Shown here: piece by piece, positions 57,469 to 64,000 of the stretch
How positions within the stretch are numbered: position 1 is the stretch's first letter
How the letters are laid out: each line of letters opens with the position of its first letter
Source: Gemmatimonadota bacterium
GTDB taxonomy: Bacteria; Gemmatimonadota; Gemmatimonadetes; Gemmatimonadales; Gemmatimonadaceae
DNA: 64,000 nt
Direction of reading: 5' to 3'
Assembly (NCBI GenBank): GCA_016714015.1
Contig: JADJNZ010000007.1
Location: 1 to 64,000 of the forward strand
Position numbers and translations under genes: made by a program
Notes under the pieces: generated by a model
The model's database searches: none
What the model saw: only the letters and a program-made list of their open reading frames with translations
What the model was told of the DNA's origin: nothing

Positions 57469-58461
57469 ATGACCGACGTCGTCGCACTGGCCACCGAGTT
57501 GCTCGCCATCCCGTCCACCACGCGCGACGAGGGCGCCGCCGTGGACTTCGTGTCGCGCTGGCTCGTCGCACGCGGCTGGAACGTCATGGTGCAGGAGGTG
57601 ACGCCCGGTCGCGGGAACGTGTGGGCCTCGCGCAAGGGCGGGGGCGTCACGCTCTCGACGCACCTCGACACGGTGCCGCCATACGTACCGCCCAAGCGCA
57701 CCGACGGCCGCCTGCACGGCCGCGGCGCCTGCGACGCGAAGGGCATCGCCGCGGCGATGATGGTCGCCGCCGATGCGCTCGCGTCGGCGGGCGAGGAGCG
57801 CGTCGATCTCCTCCTCGTCGTGGGAGAGGAGCGCGGGTCCGATGGGGCGCGCCTCGCGAACCAACTGCCCGCCACGAGTCGCTGGCTCATCAACGGCGAG
57901 CCGACGGAGAGCACCCTCGCGTCGGGGTGCAAAGGCGCACAGCGCGTCATCGTGCGCACGGCCGGCCGGGAGGCGCACTCGGCGTATCCCCATCTCGGCG
58001 CATCGGCGATCACACCGATGCTCGCGCTGCTGCAGGAACTCGGCGGACTCGATTGGCCGGTCGACCCGGTCCTCGGCCCGACCACGGTGAACGTCGGCCT
58101 GATCCGCGGCGGGACCGAAGCCAACATCGTCCCCGGCGCCTGCGAGGCCGAGATGATGGTGCGCCTCGTCGGCGACGTCGCCCCCGTGCGGCGCACCCTC
58201 GAGCAGTGGGCGGCCGGTCGCGCCGACCTCGAGTTCGGCTCGCACATCCCGGCGCAGCACTTCCACACGGTCCCGGGGTTCGCCTCCGCCCCCGTCGCCT
58301 ACACGTCGGACATCCCGCTGCTCGGCAACTGGGGCACGCCGCTGCTCTTCGGGCCGGGGTCCATCCACGTCGCGCATACCCCCGACGAGTACGTCGCCGA
58401 GGCAGAACTGCGCGCGAGCGTGGAGACGTACATGACCCTCGTCCGGACGCTCCTCGCATGA
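57469..58461 (+). CDS. M20-family metallopeptidase, DapE-like N-acyl deacylase
   Basis: 330 residues. STHLDTVPP (metal His and catalytic Asp), GRGACDAKGIAAAMM (bridging Asp), VVGEERGSDGA (catalytic Glu-Glu) and NGEPTESTLASGCKGAQR. A dimerisation lid follows, and AHTPDEYV supplies the last His. The loop motifs resemble LysK/ArgE-type deacylases as much as classical DapE. Its place at the head of an operon with dapD suggests it removes the succinyl group from succinyl-DAP. First of five consecutive 4-nt-overlapping genes. Confidence 0.8.
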   Translation: MTDVVALATELLAIPSTTRDEGAAVDFVSRWLVARGWNVMVQEVTPGRGNVWASRKGGGVTLSTHLDTVPPYVPPKRTDGRLHGRGACDAKGIAAAMMVAADALASAGEERVDLLLVVGEERGSDGARLANQLPATSRWLINGEPTESTLASGCKGAQRVIVRTAGREAHSAYPHLGASAITPMLALLQELGGLDWPVDPVLGPTTVNVGLIRGGTEANIVPGACEAEMMVRLVGDVAPVRRTLEQWAAGRADLEFGSHIPAQHFHTVPGFASAPVAYTSDIPLLGNWGTPLLFGPGSIHVAHTPDEYVAEAELRASVETYMTLVRTLLA

Positions 58462-59525
58462 CCAGCCTGCCCGTCGCGATCCTCGGCGCCACCGGTGCGG
58501 TGGGGCAGACGTTCATCCGGCTCCTCGCGGACCATCCCTGGTTCCGCATCGCCGAGGTCGCCGCCTCGGAGCGTTCCGCGGGGAAGCGCTACGGGGACGT
58601 CACGAAGTGGATCGAGGGAACGATGCCCGAGGAGGTCGCCGGGATGGAGGTGACGCTCTGCGATCCCGCCACCGTGCGCTCCCCGCTCGTCTTCTCCGCG
58701 CTCGACGCGTCGGCGGCCGCCGTGCTCGAACCGGCGTTCGCGGCGGACGGGCGCTACGTCCTCAGCAACGCGAAGAACTTCCGGATGGAGCGAGACGTGC
58801 CGCTCGTCATCCCGGAGGTGAATGCGTCGCATCTGGCCCTGCTCGATGCCCAGCGGGCGCGCGGGTGGACGGGGGGCGTGGTGACCAACGCGAATTGCGC
58901 GGCGACCGTCGCGGCGATGGCGCTCGCCCCACTGCACGAGGCCTTCGGGCTTCGCGAGCTGTTCCTCGCGACGATGCAGGCCGTTTCCGGTGCGGGCTAT
59001 CCCGGCGTTCCCTCGCTCGACATCCTCGGCAACGTCATCCCGTTCATCGGCGACGAGGAGCCCAAGCTGGAGCGCGAGATGCAGAAGATGCTCGGCGCGC
59101 TCGCCGGCGATGCGATCACGCCGGCCCCGTTCGTCGTGAGCGCGCATGCGAACCGGGTGCCGGTGGAGCATGGCCACACGGTGGTGATGTCGGCGCGGTT
59201 CGCGCGGAAGCCGAGTGTGCCCGAGGCGATCGATGCGCTCCGCTCCTGGCGTGGCGCGGCCGTGGTCCACGGGCTTCCGTCGGCGCCGGCGCTCCCGCTC
59301 GTCGTGACCGACGACGAGAACCGGCCCCAGCCGCGGCGCGACGTCGGGGCAGGGCGCGGGATGACGGTGACCGTCGGACGCGTGCGCACGGACGCCATCT
59401 TCGACCTCAAGCTGGTGGCGATGGGGCACAACACCATTCGCGGTGCGGCCGGCGGATCGATCCTCAACGCCGAACTCCTCGCGGCGACCGGTCGGCTCGG
59501 CTGGACGCCGCCCCCGCGCGCATGA
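58458..59525 (+). CDS. asd: Aspartate-semialdehyde dehydrogenase
   Basis: 355 residues. VAILGATGAVGQTFIRLLADHPWF (NADP site), SNAKNFRM, VTNANCAATVAAMAL (catalytic Cys), QAVSGAGYPGV, SAHANRVPVEHGHTVV and the C-terminal VAMGHNTIRGAAGG. The length and catalytic NCAA motif place it with the archaeal/fungal-type ASADH rather than the short E. coli type. Makes aspartate semialdehyde for DAP/lysine and threonine. ATGA overlaps at both ends. Confidence 0.93.
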   Translation: MTSLPVAILGATGAVGQTFIRLLADHPWFRIAEVAASERSAGKRYGDVTKWIEGTMPEEVAGMEVTLCDPATVRSPLVFSALDASAAAVLEPAFAADGRYVLSNAKNFRMERDVPLVIPEVNASHLALLDAQRARGWTGGVVTNANCAATVAAMALAPLHEAFGLRELFLATMQAVSGAGYPGVPSLDILGNVIPFIGDEEPKLEREMQKMLGALAGDAITPAPFVVSAHANRVPVEHGHTVVMSARFARKPSVPEAIDALRSWRGAAVVHGLPSAPALPLVVTDDENRPQPRRDVGAGRGMTVTVGRVRTDAIFDLKLVAMGHNTIRGAAGGSILNAELLAATGRLGWTPPPRA

Positions 59526-60871
59526 TCGTCTGCAAGTTCGGCGGCACCTCGGTCGGCGATGCGGTCGCGATCGCGCGCACCGCGGACATCGTGCGCGCGC
59601 GCCTCGCGCGCACGCCGGTCGTGGTGACCTCCGCGCTCGCCGGCACGACCAATCGCCTCATCGAGATCGCATCGCACTCCGCGCGCGGACAGCTGATCGT
59701 CGCGTTGTCCATCGTCGAGGAGCTGCGGACCCGGCACCTCGAGGCCATCGACGCGCTCGGTGTGGGCGACGACGTCGAGCTCGTCTCGGACACCGGCGCG
59801 ATGTTCGATGAGCTCGCGCACCTCGCCGAGGCGCTGTCGGTGCTCGGGGATGCGACCCCGCGATCGCAGGATGCGGTCGCCGCCATGGGCGAGCGACTCG
59901 CCGCACCGATCGTCGCCGCGGCGCTCGCGAGGATCGGCGTCCCCGCGACCTTCGTCGACGCGCGCCGCGTGATGGCGACCACCGCCGACTTCGGGAAGGC
60001 GGAGCCGCGGCCTGACGAGATCGCGATCGCCTGCCGGACCCAGGTGCTGCCGCTCGTGCGCGCCGGGCGCGTGCCGGTGCTCGGCGGCTTCATCGGTGCC
60101 ACGGCCGACGGCGTCACCACGACGCTCGGCCGCGGCGGCTCCGACTACTCGGCCTCGCTCCTCGGCGCGGCGATGGACGCCGAGGCGATCGAGATCTGGA
60201 CCGACGTGGACGGCATGCTGACCGCCGATCCGCGCGTGGTCCCGGACGCGTTGCTCATCGAGCACATCCGGTTCGACGAGGCCGCCGAACTCGCCAGCTT
60301 CGGCGCGAAGGTGCTGCACCCCAACACCATCGCCCCGGCGGTGCGGAAGGGCATCCCCGTCTACGTCTTCAACTCGCGCAACCCGGCGGGCGCGGGCACG
60401 CGGATCACCTTCGATGCGCCGCGCCTCCCCGTGCGCGCGATCGCGGGGAAGACGCGCACGGTCGTCGTGAAGGTCCGCTCCCCGCGCATGCTGGCGGCCC
60501 CGGGCACGATGCGCGCGATCTTCGAGGTCTTCGAGCGCAACCGCACCTCGGTCGACGTGGTCGCGACCTCCGAGGTGTCGGTCTCCGTGACGGTCGACGA
60601 TGACCAGCACCTCGAGGCGGTCGTCGCGCAACTGTCGTTGTACGGTGACGTCTCCGTCGAGCGCGGTCGCGGCATCGTCGCGCTCGTCGGCGCGGGGCTC
60701 GGCCAGAGCACGTCGACCATGGCCCGTGCACTCACCGCGCTCGGCGACCTGCGGCTGCACATGGTGTCGCTGAGCGCGACGGGGATCAACCTCACGCTCA
60801 TCGTCGACGGCGACGATGTGCACGAGGCGATGCGGAGACTGCACGCGGCCTTCTTCCGGGCCGCGTCATGA
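59522..60871 (+). CDS. lysC: Aspartate kinase with tandem ACT domains
   Basis: 449 residues. VCKFGGTSVGD opening, ATTADFGKAEPRPDEI, VPVLGGFIGATADGVTTTLGRGGSDYSASLL, IWTDVDGMLTADPRVVPDA and ELASFGAKVLHPNTI. Two C-terminal ACT domains (ARTVVVKVRSP...IFEVFERNRTSVDVVATSEVSV; IVALVGAGLGQSTSTMARAL) suggest lysine or threonine feedback. No homoserine dehydrogenase domain. Commits aspartate to the DAP pathway. Confidence 0.93.
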   Translation: MIVCKFGGTSVGDAVAIARTADIVRARLARTPVVVTSALAGTTNRLIEIASHSARGQLIVALSIVEELRTRHLEAIDALGVGDDVELVSDTGAMFDELAHLAEALSVLGDATPRSQDAVAAMGERLAAPIVAAALARIGVPATFVDARRVMATTADFGKAEPRPDEIAIACRTQVLPLVRAGRVPVLGGFIGATADGVTTTLGRGGSDYSASLLGAAMDAEAIEIWTDVDGMLTADPRVVPDALLIEHIRFDEAAELASFGAKVLHPNTIAPAVRKGIPVYVFNSRNPAGAGTRITFDAPRLPVRAIAGKTRTVVVKVRSPRMLAAPGTMRAIFEVFERNRTSVDVVATSEVSVSVTVDDDQHLEAVVAQLSLYGDVSVERGRGIVALVGAGLGQSTSTMARALTALGDLRLHMVSLSATGINLTLIVDGDDVHEAMRRLHAAFFRAAS

Positions 60872-61560
60872 CGCGCATCGCGGTGATCGGCGACGGCAAG
60901 ATGGGGCGTCTCGTGGCCGCGCTCGCCGTCGACCTCGGGCATGAACTCGTGGCGCATGTGGGGCCGGAGGCGTCACGCGCCGGGCTCACGCGGGACGCGC
61001 TCGGGCAGGCCGACGTCGCGATCGAGTTCACCGTGCCGAGCGCGGCCGCGGCGATCGTCCGCGCGTGCGCGGACCTCGACCTCCCGGTCGTCAGCGGCAC
61101 CACCGGCTGGGATGCGGAGCGTGCGCTCGTCGAGACGTACGTGCGGAACCAGGGCGGGGCGCTCCTCTGGGCGCCGAACTTCGCGCTCGGCGTGCATCTC
61201 TTCGCCAAGCTCGTCGCCGAGGCGATGCAGCGGTTCTCGCACGCGGGCGCGGGTTTCGATGCGCACCTCGTCGAGACCCACCATGCGCAGAAGCTCGACG
61301 CCCCCAGCGGGACGGCCCGGCTCCTCGCCACGGTGGCCGAGCGGGCCCGCGGCGGGCCGGTGCCGATCACGAGCGTGCGCACGGGGCATGTGCCGGGCAC
61401 GCATGAACTGATCCTCGACGGGCCGTTCGAACAGATCCGGCTGGTGCATGAGGCGCGCGACCGCCGCGTCTTCGCGTCCGGGGCGCTCGCGGCGGCCCAG
61501 TGGCTCGTCGGGCGCCGCGGGGTGTTCACGCTCGACGACTATCTCGGGGAGGTGCGATGA
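60868..61560 (+). CDS. dapB: 4-hydroxy-tetrahydrodipicolinate reductase
   Basis: 230 residues. RIAVIGDGKMGRLVAALA (NAD(P) site, Asp in place of a Gly), VSGTTGWD, WAPNFALGVHLFAKL and the catalytic VETHHAQKLDAPSGTARLLA. Shorter than E. coli DapB. Reduces HTPA to THDP. ATGA overlaps with lysC and dapA. Confidence 0.93.
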   Translation: MTRIAVIGDGKMGRLVAALAVDLGHELVAHVGPEASRAGLTRDALGQADVAIEFTVPSAAAAIVRACADLDLPVVSGTTGWDAERALVETYVRNQGGALLWAPNFALGVHLFAKLVAEAMQRFSHAGAGFDAHLVETHHAQKLDAPSGTARLLATVAERARGGPVPITSVRTGHVPGTHELILDGPFEQIRLVHEARDRRVFASGALAAAQWLVGRRGVFTLDDYLGEVR

Positions 61561-62444
61561 CGACGACGCTCCGCGGCGCGATCACCGCGCTCATCACGCC
61601 CTTCACCGACGAATGGAAGGTCGACGAGTCGGCGCTCGTCGCCCTCGTCGAGTGGCAGATCGCCGAAGGGATCCATGGACTCGTGCCGGTGGGCTCCACC
61701 GGCGAGGCGGTGACCCTGGCGATCGGCGAGCGGGAGCGGATCGTCCGCCTCTGCGTCGAGCGCGCCGCGGGGCGCGTGCCGATCATCGCCGGCGCGGGGT
61801 CGAACGACACCGCCTCCGCGATCAAGTGGTCGTACACGCTGGCCGCGGCCGGCGCGACGCACCTGCTGCATGTGTCGCCGATGTACAACAAGCCGCCGCA
61901 GCGCGGGATCCTCGCGCACTTCCGCGCCATCGCCGACCAGTCGCCGGTGCCGATCGTCGTCTACAACGTCCCCGGACGCACGGGGAGCAACCTGCTCGCC
62001 GAGACGACGCTCGCGCTCGCGGAGCACGGGAACATCTGCGGCGTGAAGGAGGCCTCGGGCGACCTCGGGCAGATCGACGAGATCCTCCGGCACCGGCCTG
62101 CGGGCTTCGCCGTGCTCTCCGGTGACGACGGGCTCACCCTCGGCGTGATGGCCTCGGGCGGCGACGGCGTCATCTCGGTGATCTCCAACGCCGCGCCGCG
62201 CGCGTGCGCGCGGCTCGTCGACGCGGCCGCCCGCGGCGACTTCGCCGGGGCTCGAGAGATCCACCATCGTCTCGCCCCGCTGGTCGATGCGGCGTTCGTC
62301 GAGTCGAACCCGATCCCCATCAAGGCCGCGCTCGCCCTCATGGGACGCTGCCGGAACCAGCTGCGCCTGCCGCTCGTCCCGCTCGACGCGCGGCACGAGC
62401 CGGCGCTGCGCGCCGCGCTCGCGACGGCCGGGGTGGCGACGTGA
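61557..62444 (+). CDS. dapA: 4-hydroxy-tetrahydrodipicolinate synthase
   Basis: 295 residues, TIM barrel. GAITALITPFTDEWKVDESALVALVEWQIAEGIHGLVPVGSTGEAVTL, PIIAGAGSNDTASAI, VSPMYNKPPQRGILAHF (catalytic Tyr), VYNVPGRTG and CGVKEASGDLGQI (Schiff-base Lys). Condenses aspartate semialdehyde with pyruvate. GTGA overlap with dapD. Confidence 0.95.
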   Translation: MTTTLRGAITALITPFTDEWKVDESALVALVEWQIAEGIHGLVPVGSTGEAVTLAIGERERIVRLCVERAAGRVPIIAGAGSNDTASAIKWSYTLAAAGATHLLHVSPMYNKPPQRGILAHFRAIADQSPVPIVVYNVPGRTGSNLLAETTLALAEHGNICGVKEASGDLGQIDEILRHRPAGFAVLSGDDGLTLGVMASGGDGVISVISNAAPRACARLVDAAARGDFAGAREIHHRLAPLVDAAFVESNPIPIKAALALMGRCRNQLRLPLVPLDARHEPALRAALATAGVAT

Positions 62445-63301
62445 ACGCGCCGACGCCCGATGCCACGGCGCTCGAAGCCGAGGTCGAACGGCTCTTCGCG
62501 CTTCCCGCGGACCGGATGCCCGCCGGAGCGGAGGAGGTCGTCGGGCAGCTGCTCGACGCGCTCGAGTCGGGCAGCCTGCGCGCGGCGATCCGTCGCGCGG
62601 ACGGCGCGTGGCACGCGGTGCCATGGGTGAAGCGCGGCATCCTGCTCGGGTTCCGCGTCGGCCGCATCGTCGAGCATCCCGCCGACGGCACGCCGTTCCG
62701 GTTCTTCGACAAGCACACGTATCCGACGCGACCGCTCACGCTCGCCGATGGCGTTCGCGTCGTGCCCGGCGGCTCGTCGGTCCGCCGCGGTGCCCATCTC
62801 GCCGCCGGCGTGGTCTGCATGCCGCCGATGTTCGTCAACGTGGGCGCGTGGGTCGGTGCGGGCACGATGATCGATTCGCACGCGCTGGTGGGGTCGTGTG
62901 CGCAGGTCGGCGCACGCGTGCATCTGAGCGCGGCGGCCCAGATCGGCGGCGTGCTCGAGCCCGTCAACGCGTCGCCGGTCGTCATCGAGGACGATGTCAC
63001 GGTCGGCGGGAACTGCGGCGTCTACGAAGGGACGGTGGTGCGCGAGAAGGCCGTGCTCGGTGCCGGCGTGATCCTCACGCGCGGCACGCCGGTGTACGAT
63101 CTCGTGCGCGAGACCGTGCATCGCGGCACCGCCGAGCGGCCGCTCGAGATCCCCGCCGGCGCGGTCGTGGTGCCCGGCGCGCGCGCGGTCAAGCACGGGT
63201 TCGGCGCGGCGGAGGGGCTCTCGCTGCAGACGCCGATCATCGTGAAGTACCGTGACGAACGGACCGACCTCGCGACCGCGCTCGAGGGCTGGCTCCGATG
63301 A
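62441..63301 (+). CDS. dapD: 2,3,4,5-tetrahydropyridine-2,6-dicarboxylate N-succinyltransferase
   Basis: 286 residues from GTG 62441. Helical N-terminal domain, then left-handed beta-helix hexapeptides: PPMFVNVGAWVGAGTMIDSHALVGSCAQVGARVHLSAAAQIGGVLEP, VIEDDVTVGGNCGVYEGTVVREKAVLGAGVILTRGTPVYD. The FRFFDKHTYPTRP and GTMIDSHALVGSCAQ blocks are DapD-specific. Commits the pathway to succinylated intermediates, consistent with a DapE-like enzyme at the operon head. Confidence 0.94.
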   Translation: MNAPTPDATALEAEVERLFALPADRMPAGAEEVVGQLLDALESGSLRAAIRRADGAWHAVPWVKRGILLGFRVGRIVEHPADGTPFRFFDKHTYPTRPLTLADGVRVVPGGSSVRRGAHLAAGVVCMPPMFVNVGAWVGAGTMIDSHALVGSCAQVGARVHLSAAAQIGGVLEPVNASPVVIEDDVTVGGNCGVYEGTVVREKAVLGAGVILTRGTPVYDLVRETVHRGTAERPLEIPAGAVVVPGARAVKHGFGAAEGLSLQTPIIVKYRDERTDLATALEGWLR

Positions 63302-63326
63302 GCGGGTCCCGCCGTCCCGGCACTCG

Positions 63327-64000
63327 ATGACGACGCTCCGCGTTCCCGGCGACAAGTCGATCTCGCATCGTGCGCTCATGCTCGCGGCGCTCGGACGCGG
63401 GACCTCGCGCGTCCGCGGACTGCTCCGCTCGGCCGACGTGCGCTCGACCGCGGGTGTGCTCCGCGCGCTCGGAGTGGCGATCCCCGACCTCGAGGCGACG
63501 GAACTCGTCATCGCGGGCGTGGGACTGCGCGGTCTTCGCGCGCCCACCATCGCGCTCGACTGCGGCAACAGCGGAACGACCACGCGGCTGATGGCTGGCG
63601 TCGTGGCCGGCGCGGGGATCTCGGCGCGCTTCGAAGGAGACGCGAGCCTGAGTGCGCGCCCGATGCGCCGGATCGCCGCGCCTGTGGAGTCGATGGGTGC
63701 GCGGGTGGAGCTGCCGTCGCACGGCGGGCTGCCGATGACGGTGCAGGGCGGTGTCCTGCGGGGCATCACCTGGCACGCGGAGGTGGCCAGCGCGCAGGTG
63801 AAGAGCGCGATCCTCCTCGCCGGACTCGTGGCGAACGTGCCGGTGGAGGTGCACGAGCCGGCCGCGACGCGCGACCATACCGAGCGGATGCTGCGCGCGC
63901 GCGGCGTCGACGTGCGCGTGGAGGGGCTCGACGTCGTGCTCCTGCCGTCCGCGCGGCTCGAGGCCGCTGACATGGACGTGCCGGGCGATCCCTCGAGCGC
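63327..64000 (+). CDS. aroA: 3-phosphoshikimate 1-carboxyvinyltransferase (EPSP synthase), partial
   Basis: 224 codons before the window ends. TTLRVPGDKSISHRALMLAALGRG (PEP/S3P Lys), LDCGNSGTTTRLMAGVVAG, FEGDASLSARPMRRI, LPMTVQGG and SAQVKSAILLAGL are AroA blocks from the first domain. It starts 25 nt after dapD and is probably the next gene of the same transcription unit. The rest lies outside. Confidence 0.93.
   Translation, partial: MTTLRVPGDKSISHRALMLAALGRGTSRVRGLLRSADVRSTAGVLRALGVAIPDLEATELVIAGVGLRGLRAPTIALDCGNSGTTTRLMAGVVAGAGISARFEGDASLSARPMRRIAAPVESMGARVELPSHGGLPMTVQGGVLRGITWHAEVASAQVKSAILLAGLVANVPVEVHEPAATRDHTERMLRARGVDVRVEGLDVVLLPSARLEAADMDVPGDPSS

Overview
The window (64 kb, roughly 70% GC over most of its length) is a chromosomal segment of a diderm bacterium. 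Diderm features are a lipopolysaccharide heptose-phosphate kinase, a signal-peptide-bearing outer-membrane beta-barrel and surface-sugar genes. These sit beside RNase Y, Rex, HrcA, MutS2 and a partner-switching phosphatase module. That mixture, the GC content and the protein style fit Gemmatimonadota best; this is inference from gene flavour, not from a marker tree.

Layout. 1-5230: the end of a surface-polysaccharide cluster for a diacetamido-uronic-acid sugar (amidotransferase, dehydrogenase, acetyltransferase, aminotransferase, glycosyltransferases). It is visibly less GC-rich and broken by many one-base frameshifts. 5244-5518: terminator and two tRNA genes on the minus strand. 5583-9322: a glycosyltransferase, a promoter followed by a TCCCG-rich repeat tract and an unrecognised gene, and the heptose-phosphate kinase. 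9381-15401: transporter, CCA-adding enzyme, asparaginase, CMD-family protein, Obg, DprA. 15402-15757: an AT-rich gap with DnaA boxes nearby. 15758-29061: hemW, hrcA, a Ser/Thr kinase, dnaJ, prmA, rsmE, HIT protein, rpsU, yqeY, mutS2, dnaG and a zinc-ribbon protein. 29058-35045: recJ, rsmD, coaD, a three-gene partner-switching module, ksgA. 35103-37383: rex with its operator, a DnaQ-like exonuclease and an MBL hydrolase. 37380-42900: infC-rpmI-rplT, pheST and a zapA pair. 42913-53177: response regulator, rny, folD, xseAB, ispA, dxs, nadK, recN. 53153-57351: outer-membrane protein, a putative glycosidase-fold protein, crcB and two tRNAs. 57469-64000: a tightly coupled DAP/lysine operon running into aroA, which leaves the window.

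How it works together. Most genes are on the plus strand in long operons, and at least seventeen gene junctions are exact 4-nt ATGA/GTGA overlaps. Several first genes of transcription units have a -10-like TAnnTT box ending only 6-8 nt before the start codon, which predicts leaderless mRNAs. Others (obg, the zinc-ribbon gene, pheS) have pyrimidine-rich heptanucleotide repeats just before the start codon. Regulatory sequences that can be read directly include a Rex operator on the rex promoter, a terminator-like hairpin in the infC leader, near-identical promoters on rpsU and infC, and canonical promoters for tRNA-Val, hrcA, rny and the response regulator. None of the four tRNAs encodes its CCA end, and the CCA-adding enzyme is in the window.

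No mobile element, CRISPR array or obvious defence system was seen. Isolated one-base frameshifts in otherwise normal genes (often in G runs) look like sequencing errors rather than decay.
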